Shown here piece after piece: positions 52,384 through 61,114 of a stretch of DNA of 64,000 bases. This DNA comes from Pseudomonadota bacterium (lineage in GTDB: Bacteria > Pseudomonadota > Gammaproteobacteria > Xanthomonadales > SZUA-38), in assembly GCA_039033415.1 (NCBI GenBank), contig JBCCCR010000017.1, positions 62,001-126,000 of the forward strand, given 5' to 3'. The translations under genes and the position numbers were made by a program. The notes beneath the pieces are model-generated. The model did no database searches and had not been told where the DNA came from. It was given only the letters and a program-made list of their open reading frames with translations. Every line of letters begins with the position of its first letter. Position 1 is the stretch's first letter.

Positions 52384-52415
52384 CCGGGTAAGTTTCGACT
52401 TACCCGGTTTTTTTT
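52384..52415 (+). terminator. Strong intrinsic terminator, UUCG tetraloop
   Basis: CCGGGTAAGT (52384-52393) and ACTTACCCGG (52398-52407) pair perfectly around TTCG and are followed by eight Ts (52408-52415). It ends the ZnuD-like receptor transcript. The convergent sulfotransferase-like gene stops at 52438. Confidence 0.95.
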
Positions 52416-52437
52416 GACCTCACAGTTCTGCGTCCCA

Positions 52438-53313
52438 CTAGCGAGTCCGGTACCCGAAATGTCGGCAATACGGGGTCCGGTAGAGCGCCGCCCTTCCCTT
52501 CTCGTCGGGCTCAAATTCTTGGGCGAAGCCCGTAAGATCAAACGGCAGTTCTTTCGCCGCCGTCTGGTTGGTGACGGGCAACGTGAGCTCGTCCAGTTGT
52601 AAGAATTCCCTCACGGTGCCCAAGGCATTCTCGAGATCTTCGTAGCGGATCAGCAGCACCTCCGCGTAATCATTTTTGTAGCGCGCGACCCCGTCGCGGA
52701 TCGGGCGCTGAAAAATATCGATGCCGAGCACGGGCTTAAAGAACAGGTCGAACCACACGGTCGGCAGGCGAACCTTCATCATCTGCTCAGCAAGAAAGCG
52801 AACCGAGACACCATTGACCCGCTGCTGTACCGCTCCGTCGGGAAACGCGGGGTCGATAACGTCGACGTCGATCCGCCCAAAACACTCGAACATCGCCTGA
52901 TGAAAGGCTTGATTAGCCCCGCCCATATCCTGGGGCGCCTGCTGAAACGTCTGTTGATACCACTGCTGAATACAAGGCCCGTATAGGTCAAAGTTCTCAG
53001 CCAGATGTCCCCAATACCAGCTGAGCGGGTCTCGTCCTAGCGTGATGATTTTGAGCCGCTGCCCATGGCGCTGGCGGTGTTTCTGATACCAAAGCAGCGT
53101 GCGGGTGTTCCGGAGGTTCTGCAGCCACTCCTGCTCGCCGCGGAAGGCAATCTCGTCTTCCAGTTCGACGTTCAGGAGCGAGTGCTCCAGCGACTCATAC
53201 AGGGTTTCCTTACCGAGCCAGTGGGTTTGAACGGCGTTCAGGCCGCGCTCGCGTAGCGCCACCGTCATCGCTGAAGACCCCACCTTCCCCATCTGAAAAA
53301 CGAATACGTCCAT
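52438..53313 (-). CDS. NKWYS-family sulfotransferase-like protein
   Basis: The 291-residue protein begins MDVFVFQMGKVGSSAMTVAL, where QMGKVGSS is the PAPS-binding-type P-loop of the putative capsular polysaccharide synthesis (NKWYS, PF10364) family. IITLGRDPLSWYWGHLAENFDLY (about 89-111) fits the 3'-phosphate-binding segment, and RYEDLENALGTVREFLQLDE (about 223-242) is typical of sulfotransferases. It may sulfate a surface glycan. No capsule genes adjoin it. It is convergent with the receptor operon. Confidence 0.75.
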   Translation of the reverse strand: MDVFVFQMGKVGSSAMTVALRERGLNAVQTHWLGKETLYESLEHSLLNVELEDEIAFRGEQEWLQNLRNTRTLLWYQKHRQRHGQRLKIITLGRDPLSWYWGHLAENFDLYGPCIQQWYQQTFQQAPQDMGGANQAFHQAMFECFGRIDVDVIDPAFPDGAVQQRVNGVSVRFLAEQMMKVRLPTVWFDLFFKPVLGIDIFQRPIRDGVARYKNDYAEVLLIRYEDLENALGTVREFLQLDELTLPVTNQTAAKELPFDLTGFAQEFEPDEKGRAALYRTPYCRHFGYRTR

Positions 53314-53433
53314 GGATCCACAATCGCTTGGTCGAGGGGCTTACGCGCTCTCGCTCACACCGCTCACTTCAAAGCCCAGCATCATAACGTGAGCTGGGCT
53401 AAGCAGATGCTGCGGGCAAAGCCCCAAAACGAC

Positions 53434-53459
53434 AAAGCCCCGCGAGGACGCAGGGCTTC
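53434..53459 (-). terminator. Probable terminator of tRNA-Cys transcript
   Basis: On the minus strand AAGCCC-T-GCG pairs with CGC-G-GGGCTT around TCCT, just downstream of tRNA-Cys, followed by TTGTCGTTTTG. The T-run is interrupted, so termination strength is uncertain. Confidence 0.5.
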
Positions 53460-53468
53460 GAAGGTGTT

Positions 53469-53542
53469 TGGAGGCTGGGGTCGGAATCGAACCGGCGTCC
53501 ACGGCTTTGCAGGCCGCTGCATAACCACTCTGCCACCCAGCC
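53469..53542 (-). tRNA. tRNA-Cys(GCA)
   Basis: The minus strand reads GGCTGGGTGGCAGAGTGG at the 5' end, anticodon loop CTGCAAA with anticodon GCA, T arm GCCGGTTCGATTCCGAC, then acceptor CCCAGCC-T-CCA. All four stems pair and CCA is encoded. It lies downstream of nupC on the same strand. In E. coli it directly follows tRNA-Gly. Confidence 0.96.
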
Positions 53543-53587
53543 AGAGGATCCGCTATTGTACGGATTTTGGGCGCCAGCGATAGCCCA

Positions 53588-54832
53588 CTAGATTGATAGA
53601 AACAGCCCCGCGAGCGATGCACTCATCAGGTTGGACAACGTGCCGGCCAGCACCGCCTTTAGACCTAAGCGAGCGACCTCGGACTTGCGCTGCGGCAGCA
53701 GCGTTGCCATGCCGCCCATCAAAATAGCCAGCGCGCTCAGGTTGGCAAAGCCGCACAGCGCAAAGGTCACGATGGCCTGAGCGTGAGCGGACAGATTCTC
53801 CTTCTCGCCGACAAAACTCACGTACGCCACAAACTCGTTCAGGATGGTCTTTTGGCCAATCAGGTTCCCAGCGATCACCGACTCCGACCAGGGAACACCC
53901 ATCAGAAACGCGACGGGTGCAAACAGCCACCCAAGGATCCGATCAAAGCTGAGCTCCGGTTGACCCATCCAGCCGCCCACGGCGCCGATGAGGCCGTTGG
54001 CAAGCGCCAGCAGCGCAATAAACGCCACCAGCATGGCCCCAACGCTAAGGGCAATCTTGAGGCCCGCAGCAGCGCCGTCAGCCGCCGCTTCGACCACGTT
54101 GGCGGGTTTTCCCAGCACCTCAGCGACCGGCTCGTCGGCGCCGCCTCTGTGAGCGTCAGCCACGCCTGTTTGGCCGTTTGCATCCGTCGGTACGTCTGGC
54201 ACCAACAGTTTGGCCATCAGGATTCCCCCTGGCGCTGCCATGAAGGCGGCGGCGACCAGGTACTGGATGTCCACGCCCAACCCGGCGTAGGCGAGCAGCA
54301 TTGCGCCGGTGACCGACGACAACCCGCCGGCCAGCACGCAGAAGAACTGTGGCCGCGTCAGCGACGCCAGATACGGTCGAACCGCCAGCGGCGCTTCCAC
54401 CATCCCGATAAACACGTTCGCAGCGGCAGCCAACCCCTCGACCCGGGTGACGCCGAGCAGGGCCCGCAGCGCGCCACCCAGCAGCGTCACCAGCAGCGGC
54501 ATCAGCCGAAGGTAGTAGAGCATTGAGACCAGCGAGGAGACAAAAATGATGACCGGCAGGACCCGCAGCGCGACCACAAACCCCATGTCGTCGCCGGCTA
54601 GGGCGCCGAACATAAAGCGGGTGCCTTCGTCAGCGTAGCCGACAAGCTGATTGACGCCTGCGGCCAGCGTCGCCAGCAGCGTTTGACCGGCGGGGACAAA
54701 GAGGACAAAGCCGCCCACGGCAGCCTGCAGGGCAAAGGCGCTGCCCACGATCCGCCAGTTAATGTGCCGACGCGACTCCGACAAGGCGATTGCCAGCATC
54801 ACCAAAAACGCGACACCGAGGAGGGACTGCAC
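53588..54832 (-). CDS. nupC: Concentrative nucleoside transporter (NupC/CNT family)
   Basis: The 414-residue inner-membrane protein has the CNT layout: a short hydrophobic N-terminus, GYADEGTRFMFGAL (about 65-78), the gate motif VFIGMVEAPLAVRPYL (about 140-155), VTGAMLLAYAGLGVD, and the C-terminal WSESVIAGNLIGQKTILNEFVAY and FALCGFANLSALAILMGG. It imports nucleosides using a proton or sodium gradient. It starts at GTG 54832, 45 bases after fghA, so the two may form an operon inserted between tRNA-Gly and tRNA-Cys. Confidence 0.9.
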   Translation of the reverse strand: MQSLLGVAFLVMLAIALSESRRHINWRIVGSAFALQAAVGGFVLFVPAGQTLLATLAAGVNQLVGYADEGTRFMFGALAGDDMGFVVALRVLPVIIFVSSLVSMLYYLRLMPLLVTLLGGALRALLGVTRVEGLAAAANVFIGMVEAPLAVRPYLASLTRPQFFCVLAGGLSSVTGAMLLAYAGLGVDIQYLVAAAFMAAPGGILMAKLLVPDVPTDANGQTGVADAHRGGADEPVAEVLGKPANVVEAAADGAAAGLKIALSVGAMLVAFIALLALANGLIGAVGGWMGQPELSFDRILGWLFAPVAFLMGVPWSESVIAGNLIGQKTILNEFVAYVSFVGEKENLSAHAQAIVTFALCGFANLSALAILMGGMATLLPQRKSEVARLGLKAVLAGTLSNLMSASLAGLFLSI

Positions 54833-54877
54833 GGCGCTAGCGGGCTCTCACCACGGGCGCTGAAACGACTTCAGTCG

Positions 54878-55705
54878 TCACCCGCCGAGCAGCTCTGCAT
54901 GATGCGCCAGATGGTCGTTGATGAAGGTCGCGATGAAGTAATAGGAATGATCGTAGCCTGGCTGGAGCCGAAGCTTGAGGCTCTGGCCTGATGCGCTGCA
55001 GGCACGTTCGAAAAGCTCTGGCTTGAGCTGATCGGTGAGAAACGCATCGTTGGCGCCCTGGTCGATCAGCACGTGGGCGTGGCTCGGCCGCTGCTGGACC
55101 AGCTCGCAGGCATCATATTGGCGCCACTGCTCGCTGTCGTCACCGAGGTAGCCGCCGAGCGCTTTGCGTCCCCAAGGAACCTGGCTGGGAGCGACAATCG
55201 GTGCAAAGGCGGATACGGTCCTGAATCGCGTCGGATGCTTGAGATGCAGCGTCAGTGCGCCGTGGCCACCCATGGAATGGCCGCTGATGCCGACACGCTC
55301 GGCATCCAGGTCTCGGTGCTCGTTGATGAACTGCCAAAGCTCCTGACTGACGTAGCTTGCCATCTGATAGTGAGGTCGCCAGGGATCCTGCGTGGCGTCT
55401 ACGTAGAACCCGGCACCCTGCCCGAAATCCCAGTCCGCGTCGTCGGCGACGCCCTCGCCACGCGGCGAGGTGTCGGGTGCCAGTACTGCCAGGTTCAGCT
55501 CGGCGGCCCGACGCTGAAAGCCGGATTTGGTGATGAAGTTCTGCTCGGTGCAGGTCAGACCCGACAGAAACACCAGCACGGGAAAGGGCCCTTTCCCCGG
55601 CGGGAGGTAGAGCGCCAGGCGCATGTCGACCCCACAGGCATCTGAAGAATGTTCAATAACCTGTTGTGTTCCATCAAAAACCTTGTTTGTAGCTAGCACG
55701 TTCAT
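54878..55705 (-). CDS. fghA: S-formylglutathione hydrolase
   Basis: The 275-residue esterase-D family enzyme starts at ATG 55705, with GGGGAA upstream; an extension to 55834 would run into a terminator. It hydrolyses S-formylglutathione in formaldehyde detoxification. Features are FLSGLTCTEQNFITKSG (about 48-64), the PDTSPRG segment, GISGHSMGGHGAL with the catalytic serine near residue 147, an aspartate near 223 (DQGANDAFL) and histidine in GYDHSYYFI. The usual partner, a glutathione-dependent formaldehyde dehydrogenase, is not adjacent. Confidence 0.92.
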   Translation of the reverse strand: MNVLATNKVFDGTQQVIEHSSDACGVDMRLALYLPPGKGPFPVLVFLSGLTCTEQNFITKSGFQRRAAELNLAVLAPDTSPRGEGVADDADWDFGQGAGFYVDATQDPWRPHYQMASYVSQELWQFINEHRDLDAERVGISGHSMGGHGALTLHLKHPTRFRTVSAFAPIVAPSQVPWGRKALGGYLGDDSEQWRQYDACELVQQRPSHAHVLIDQGANDAFLTDQLKPELFERACSASGQSLKLRLQPGYDHSYYFIATFINDHLAHHAELLGG

Positions 55706-55832
55706 CGGTATTCCCCTGCCCTCTGAGTCGGTATCTGGTGCAGCGCCCTGAGGCCGGTGCTGTGGACGGAAACGCACGGCGTCGGGCGGTTGTTCGGCCT
55801 CTTTTGGCGATCGACTACCCCTCGCCAAAGCC

Positions 55833-55862
55833 AAAAAAAAGGGCCACGCGAGGTGGCCCTTT
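55833..55862 (-). terminator. Intrinsic terminator of tRNA-Gly transcript
   Basis: On the minus strand AAGGGCCAC and GTGGCCC form a seven-to-nine base stem around CTCGC, followed by eight Ts (55833-55840 as As on the plus strand). It lies ten bases after the tRNA-Gly 3' end. Confidence 0.88.
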
Positions 55863-55871
55863 TGGCTGTTC

Positions 55872-55947
<76 letters not shown>

Positions 55948-55983
55948 AGAAGGCGGCCTAGTCTACCGGCGCAGCGCCGTCTG

Positions 55984-56631
55984 TCAAGGACCCGCATTGC
56001 CGGAGCTGGGGGAGTCCTGCGGTGCGGCGGCAGGGCCCGCTGTTGGACCACCGGCGCCGTGTCCATCTCGCGCAGAATTGCCTCGCATGGCGGGCCAGGC
56101 AGCGCGCAGATATTGCACCATCGACCACATGGTCAGGCCGGCCGCAATAAACAGGCACCCGTGCCCGAGGTCAAAGATTGGAAGCGTCCAAAGGTCTTCG
56201 CGAAACAGCAGCAGCGACAGCGCAATCATCTGGAAAGTGGTTTTCACCTTGCCGAGACCGGCCACCTTCACGGTCGCCACCTCCCCGAGCTGCGCCATCC
56301 ACTCGCGCAGCGCTGAGATAGTGATCTCCCGACCAATGATGATGGCTGCCGGGATCACCAGCCAGGGGCTGGGGCGATATTGGATCACCAGCACGAGGGC
56401 CGTCGCGACCATCAGTTTGTCCGCAACCGGATCAAGAAAGGCGCCAAACGGAGAAGACTGGTCGAAACGGCGAGCCACGTAGCCGTCTGCCCAATCGGTG
56501 AGCGCGGCGAGCACAAATACGACCGTTGCGGCCCAGTTGGACCACCAGAACGGGAGATAAAAAGTCACGACCAGCACAGGGATCAAAACGATCCTGAATA
56601 GAGTGAGGACGGTAGCGGTGTTCAGGTGCAT
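55984..56631 (-). CDS. pgsA: Phosphatidylglycerophosphate synthase PgsA
   Basis: The 215-residue membrane enzyme condenses CDP-diacylglycerol with glycerol 3-phosphate, the committed step to phosphatidylglycerol. The CDP-alcohol phosphotransferase motif D-G-x2-A-R-x8-G-x3-D-x3-D is complete in DGYVARRFDQSSPFGAFLDP...D (about 49-71). Several hydrophobic helices surround it. The C-terminal 30 residues are Gly/Ala/Pro-rich and probably disordered. Located directly downstream of uvrC. Confidence 0.94.
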   Translation of the reverse strand: MHLNTATVLTLFRIVLIPVLVVTFYLPFWWSNWAATVVFVLAALTDWADGYVARRFDQSSPFGAFLDPVADKLMVATALVLVIQYRPSPWLVIPAAIIIGREITISALREWMAQLGEVATVKVAGLGKVKTTFQMIALSLLLFREDLWTLPIFDLGHGCLFIAAGLTMWSMVQYLRAAWPAMRGNSARDGHGAGGPTAGPAAAPQDSPSSGNAGP

Positions 56632-56684
56632 GGATGGCCGGTGAGGGGCTTAAGCGTGCATCATGGCGAGGCTGGGGGGAAAGT

Positions 56685-58493
56685 TCAATCGTGCAGTGCG
56701 TCGTAGATTCGCTGGGCGAGTTCAGCGCTGATTCCCTCGACCGCACAAAGCTCTTCAACGCCGGCCCGGCGGACGCCTTTCAGACCGCCGAAGTGCTGCA
56801 ATATCTGACGTCTGCGCGTTGCCCCGATGCCCGAAACCTCTTCCAGGACCGATGTCTGACGCTTTTTGGCACGTCGCTGGCGGTGGCCCGTAATGGCAAA
56901 ACGGTGTGCCTCGTCGCGGATATTTTGAATCAGGTGGCTCGCGGACGAGTCGCCTCCCGGCACCACTGGCCGCTGCTCCGGACCAACAAAGAGCGTTTCC
57001 TCACCGCCACGCCGTTCCGGGCCTTTGGCGATGCCCACCAGCAGCACGTCGGTGATCTCCAGCTCCGCCAGCACCTCCAGCCCCTGGGTCAGTTGACCTT
57101 TACCGCCATCGATCAACAGGAGGTCGGGCATGGTGCCCTCCCCGGCCTTGAGACGCCGATAGCGACGCAAAAAAGCCTGTCTTAGCGCCGCGTAGTCGTC
57201 CCCGGGCGTGATATGGCTAATGTTAAAACGACGGTAGTCCGATTTGCGAGGCCCGTCGGCATCAAAGACGACACACGACGCGACCGTGGCTTCCCCCTGG
57301 GTATGGCTGATGTCAAAACACTCGATGCGATCCGGCGGTGCCGGCAGATCCAGCAGCTTGGCCAGCGCCTCCATCCGTTCGCTCATGCCGCTGCGGCCGG
57401 CCAGATGGCTGACCAGCGCTGACTCGGCGTTTGTCCGGGCCATGGCCAGCCAGCGAGCCTTATCGCCCCTGGGTCGATGGAGAATGCGCACCGGCCGGCC
57501 CGCCCGCTCGCCCAGCACCCGGCAGAGCAGCTCCCGATCCGGAAAATCCCGGTCGACAACCAGCTCGCTGGGCAGATCCCGGCCCGAGTAGTACTGAATA
57601 ATGAAGGCCGACAGGACGGCATCGGGGCCCACTTCAGCGCGATTGCGCGGGAAAAACGACCGGCTGCCGACGTTACGTCCCTCGCGGAAATAGATTGCCT
57701 GAACGCACGCCGTCGGCCCGTCGGAGGCGACCGCCAGGAGGTCAATATTGCCTTTGGCCCCCATTACGTGCTGCTCGGACTGCACGCGCTTCAGGTTGGC
57801 AATCTGGTCGCGGATCTGGGCCGCTTTTTCAAACTCCAGCTCGCTGCTGGCCTGAGCCATTTCGGCCCCAAGCTCATCGATTACCTGATGATCCCGGCCC
57901 TCGAGGAACAGCTCCGCGTGGCGCACGTCCCGCGCATATTCCTGCTCGCTGATCGCGTCGACACACGGCGCCGTGCAGCGTTTGATCTGATACTGAAGAC
58001 AGGGCCGCGAGCGGTTGGCAAAAAAGCTGTCCTCACATTGACGCACCCGAAAGAGCTTCTGCATCTGATTCAGGCTGTCTCTGACGGCGTAAGCGCTGGG
58101 AAACGGACCAAAATAGCGCCCCGGGGCGCGCCGCGCACCGCGGTGAAAGGCCAGCCTGGGAAAGGTGTCCTTACTGGACAGATAAATATAGGGGTAGCTT
58201 TTGTCGTCGCGGAGCAGCACGTTGTAGCGCGGTTTAAGCTCTTTGATCAGCTGGTTCTCAAGGAGCAGCGCCTCGGCTTCGGTCCGGGTCACCGTCACCT
58301 CGATATGGGCCACCTGGGACAGCATGCTGGCGATCCGGTTGTTGGGCACCGTCCGGGTGAAATAGCTCGCTACACGTTTACGCAGGTTGTGCGCCTTCCC
58401 GACATAGAGCACCGCGCCGGTGTCCGACTGCATCTGATAGACACCCGGTTTTGTGGACAGGCGTGCCGCAAACGCTTTGCCGTCAAAGCTCAC
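56685..58493 (-). CDS. uvrC: UvrABC excinuclease subunit C
   Basis: The 602-residue nuclease makes the two incisions in nucleotide excision repair. Domains in order: GIY-YIG (PGVYQMQSDTGAVLYVGKA, about 15-35), a cysteine-containing middle (CLQYQIKRCTAPCV), UVR motif (FEKAAQIRDQIANLKR), RNase H-like domain (IECFDISHTQGEATVASCVVFD and LLLIDGGKGQL) and C-terminal helix-hairpin-helix (GIGATRRRQILQHFGGLKGV). I start it at GTG 58493, with GGAG seven bases upstream, overlapping the glycosylase stop by four bases. The longer frame to 58595 lies inside that gene. Confidence 0.94.
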   Translation of the reverse strand: MSFDGKAFAARLSTKPGVYQMQSDTGAVLYVGKAHNLRKRVASYFTRTVPNNRIASMLSQVAHIEVTVTRTEAEALLLENQLIKELKPRYNVLLRDDKSYPYIYLSSKDTFPRLAFHRGARRAPGRYFGPFPSAYAVRDSLNQMQKLFRVRQCEDSFFANRSRPCLQYQIKRCTAPCVDAISEQEYARDVRHAELFLEGRDHQVIDELGAEMAQASSELEFEKAAQIRDQIANLKRVQSEQHVMGAKGNIDLLAVASDGPTACVQAIYFREGRNVGSRSFFPRNRAEVGPDAVLSAFIIQYYSGRDLPSELVVDRDFPDRELLCRVLGERAGRPVRILHRPRGDKARWLAMARTNAESALVSHLAGRSGMSERMEALAKLLDLPAPPDRIECFDISHTQGEATVASCVVFDADGPRKSDYRRFNISHITPGDDYAALRQAFLRRYRRLKAGEGTMPDLLLIDGGKGQLTQGLEVLAELEITDVLLVGIAKGPERRGGEETLFVGPEQRPVVPGGDSSASHLIQNIRDEAHRFAITGHRQRRAKKRQTSVLEEVSGIGATRRRQILQHFGGLKGVRRAGVEELCAVEGISAELAQRIYDALHD

Positions 58494-59110
58494 TTCAAAC
58501 TCCGAATCAGGCGGTGAAACCCGTCCGCGGTCAGGCGCCGGGTATTGATGTTGAGACGGCTCGGATGATAGCTCGAAACCAGCTGTCTGCCGCACTTCAG
58601 TACATAGCGTGTTCCATGACCGAACGGCATGCCCGCCAGCTTTTGCTGCAGCGCGCGAAGTACGGCTCGGTGTGCCACCCCGCCGAGGCAGACAATGATG
58701 CCCTCAGGCGCCCGGAGCTTGGCCAGCTCCGCCTCAAGAAACGGTTGGCATCGGTTGACCTCACCCGTCTCTGGCAGGTTCTGGGGCGGCAGGCATTTGA
58801 CGACGTTGGTGATGCGGATGGGCTCTCCGTCAGGGTGTTCGGGTGTGGCAAAGCCGCTTTCCTTGAGGGCCGACAGCAGCAACGTGCCCGAGGCGTCACC
58901 GAAGAACGGGATGCCGGTCCGGTGGGCCCCGTGCAGCCCCGGTGCAAGTCCAACGATGAGCACCCGAGCGCTATCCGGGCCCCAGGCTGGCACCGCGCCG
59001 CCGTAATGATCCGGCCATCGCTTGGCAAGCTCACGCCGGTGGCGTGCCAGGCGCGGGCAGCGGCGGCAGTTCGGGCGCGGTTGGGTTCGCCCCTTGGAAG
59101 ATCGAGTCAA
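58490..59110 (-). CDS. Family 5 uracil-DNA glycosylase (UdgB-like)
   Basis: The roughly 206-residue protein has an early Cys pair (NCRRCPRLARHR) that with later cysteines (VVKC and NRC) likely holds a 4Fe-4S cluster. The active-site stretch is VLIVGLAPGLHGAHRTGIPFFGDASGTLL, and the later motif is SSYHPSRLN. These match family 5 glycosylases, which remove uracil and related damage. The start is uncertain: TTG 59110 follows the upstream stop (59127) and gives a short N-terminus as in relatives. It is coupled to uvrC, so both are repair genes in one unit. Confidence 0.82.
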   Translation of the reverse strand: MTRSSKGRTQPRPNCRRCPRLARHRRELAKRWPDHYGGAVPAWGPDSARVLIVGLAPGLHGAHRTGIPFFGDASGTLLLSALKESGFATPEHPDGEPIRITNVVKCLPPQNLPETGEVNRCQPFLEAELAKLRAPEGIIVCLGGVAHRAVLRALQQKLAGMPFGHGTRYVLKCGRQLVSSYHPSRLNINTRRLTADGFHRLIRSLK

Positions 59111-59126
59111 CTGATCAGCTGGGGCG

Positions 59127-60566
59127 CTAGATGCTGGTTTCAACGATATTGAAGGGTTTGACCGAGCGGTCTGCCATGTGAACCTGAACGATTCGATGGG
59201 CGTTGGTGTCGGCCACCCAGAGGGCATGATCGTGAATGGTCAGATAAGACGGTTCGTTGAAATCGTAGTCGATGGCGGGACTGCTGATGCGTCCGGTAGC
59301 CACGTCAACCAGGCGCAGCTGAGAGTTGTAGGTGTCGGCCACCCACAGCTGCTCGCGATTCAGGCTTAAGGCAAGATCGCAGGGATACTGCAGCAGCGCA
59401 TTGGAGCGCCCGCCGTCCTCGCAGCCGAAGGTGAAGGTCCCTCGTCCACATTTGGTGCTGACTTCCCCGGTCTTGGTATGCACTTTGCGAATGGAAGAAG
59501 AGTCCGCGTCCACGAGATAGAGGTATTCATCGTGGACGGTCAGGCCCATCGGGGCAGCAAATGCCGCCGTTTCCCGGTCGCCGTTGACCAGCCCGAGCTG
59601 GCCGCTGCCGCTGTGCCAGCTGACCTGCATATTCTTGAGATCCAGGCGCCAGATCTGGTTGCTGCCGGCCATGCTGATAAACAAGTCCGGCCCCTTGGAG
59701 GCGAGACCAATCGGGGAGTTGCAGGCGGTCTTTCGCAGATCGGTGCCGGCCAGCACCATCGTTTTTTCGGGCTTACCGGTGCCCATGGTGGTCTCAACGT
59801 CGCCGGTAAAGAGATTGATCCGGCGAATGGCGTGATTACCCGTGTCGGCCACGTACAGATAGTTGTCGTTCACCGACAGCCCCATCGGGAAGTTGAAACC
59901 GGAGTTTTGCAGCGCTCCGTCCCAGAATCCCGGATTGCCGGAACCGAAGATGCGCAGGATACGGCCCGTATCGCCGACCTCCAGGACGCGGTTGTTGCCG
60001 CTGTCGCTGATATAGATGTGGCCCCGGGCCGGGAGAATGGCGGTGGGAAACTGGAGGATCCCGCCCGGCTCGGCTTTGCGCGCGTGGACGACCTGGCCAT
60101 AGTCGCGAATTTCCTGAGCCGCCGCCTCGTCCAGCAAGGCGCCGACCGCCTCGTCGATAGCCTCCCCGGCGTCGTCTCCCTGGGTGACTCGGCGCAGGTG
60201 CCCATTGGCATCGATGACAGCCGCCGAAGGCCACGCCTGGACGCCGTACTGCTGCCACATGTAGTAGTCGGCATCCAGCGCCACCGGGTGGCGTAGATGG
60301 TGCCGATTGACGGCTTTGAGTACCGGACCCAGCGTTGTTTCTCGCGAAAATTTGGGACAAACGATTCCGACAACCGCCACACCGTTGTCGTATTTGTTTT
60401 CCAAGGCTTTAATGCCGGGCAGCAGCGCCTGGCTGTTGAGGTTTGAGGGGGTCCAGAAATAGACAACCACAACCTTGCCCCGATAGCCCTCGAGCGTCGG
60501 GGACATGTCCGAATTCACCCACTGGAGTGATTCGGGGAATTCAGGAACTCGGGGGTGATCCGTCAC
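59127..60566 (-). CDS. Thioredoxin-fold/NHL-repeat protein (NHLRC2-like) lacking CxxC
   Basis: The 479-residue protein has an N-terminal thioredoxin/AhpC-like domain (about 20-145; VVVVYFWTPSNLNS, VQAWPSAAVIDANG) and a C-terminal NHL propeller (about 170-470; YISDSGNNRVLEVG, YVADTGNHAIRRI, LWVADTYNSQLRLV). This is the NHLRC2 layout. The active-site position reads WTPSNLN, with no cysteine, so it cannot be a normal disulfide oxidoreductase. No signal peptide. GTG 60566 follows AGGAG and overlaps the phosphatase gene end by 26 bases. Function unknown. Confidence 0.82.
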   Translation of the reverse strand: MTDHPRVPEFPESLQWVNSDMSPTLEGYRGKVVVVYFWTPSNLNSQALLPGIKALENKYDNGVAVVGIVCPKFSRETTLGPVLKAVNRHHLRHPVALDADYYMWQQYGVQAWPSAAVIDANGHLRRVTQGDDAGEAIDEAVGALLDEAAAQEIRDYGQVVHARKAEPGGILQFPTAILPARGHIYISDSGNNRVLEVGDTGRILRIFGSGNPGFWDGALQNSGFNFPMGLSVNDNYLYVADTGNHAIRRINLFTGDVETTMGTGKPEKTMVLAGTDLRKTACNSPIGLASKGPDLFISMAGSNQIWRLDLKNMQVSWHSGSGQLGLVNGDRETAAFAAPMGLTVHDEYLYLVDADSSSIRKVHTKTGEVSTKCGRGTFTFGCEDGGRSNALLQYPCDLALSLNREQLWVADTYNSQLRLVDVATGRISSPAIDYDFNEPSYLTIHDHALWVADTNAHRIVQVHMADRSVKPFNIVETSI

Positions 60567-61074
60567 GAGACGCTCCTAGTCGGGCCTCCAATTCCGGCGC
60601 CAGGGAGTCCAGCAGCCCGTCGACGGCATTGTCCAGCAACTTCAAAACCTGTTCAAACCCATGGCTGCCGCCATAGTACGGATCGGGCACGTCGCTGGTG
60701 ATCCCCAGATTGGAATAGTCCATGATCTTTTCGATCCGAGCGGTGCCGTCCGCCGGGGCGATCGCCTCAAGGTCCAGGAGATTGGACTCATCCATTGCCA
60801 GGATCAGGTCAAAGGTGGTGAAGTCGTCGGCGCTGACCTTCCGCGCTCGCTGGTCGCCGATGGCAATCCCTTGCGCGAGGGCAGCCTCCTGGGAGCGTGG
60901 ATCCGGGGCGTGGCCCACGTGATAGGCGTGGGTGCCGGCTGAGTCCACCTCCACGCCTCGATCGAACCCCCTCTCGTCCAGCCGCTTGCGTGCCATGCCT
61001 TCGGCGGTCGGCGAACGACAAATGTTGCCCATACACACCATCAGGATGCGATAAGGCGGTCCAGAGCTGCTCAT
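60541..61074 (-). CDS. Low-molecular-weight protein-tyrosine phosphatase
   Basis: The 177-residue phosphatase has the P-loop VCMGNICRSP (C-x5-R, about residues 13-22) and the general-acid aspartate in DVPDPYYGG (about 133). It dephosphorylates tyrosine, often of envelope-polysaccharide kinases, although the usual kinase is not nearby. ATG 61074 gives the conserved MSSSGPPYRILMVCMGN start; an upstream TTG (61107) is less likely. It is 40 bases downstream of kdsB and overlaps the NHLRC2-like gene. Confidence 0.92.
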   Translation of the reverse strand: MSSSGPPYRILMVCMGNICRSPTAEGMARKRLDERGFDRGVEVDSAGTHAYHVGHAPDPRSQEAALAQGIAIGDQRARKVSADDFTTFDLILAMDESNLLDLEAIAPADGTARIEKIMDYSNLGITSDVPDPYYGGSHGFEQVLKLLDNAVDGLLDSLAPELEARLGASRDGSPPSS

Positions 61075-61114
61075 CGAGGGCAGTGCCAAGTTCTTGTCAT
61101 AGTTCAATATTGTG

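Noticed and set aside
57477-58517. 346-codon open frame on the plus strand
   Set aside because: Antisense to uvrC, which is certain by domain content.
59478-60296. 272-codon open frame on the plus strand
   Set aside because: Antisense to the thioredoxin-NHL gene; the periodic composition simply reflects the NHL repeats.
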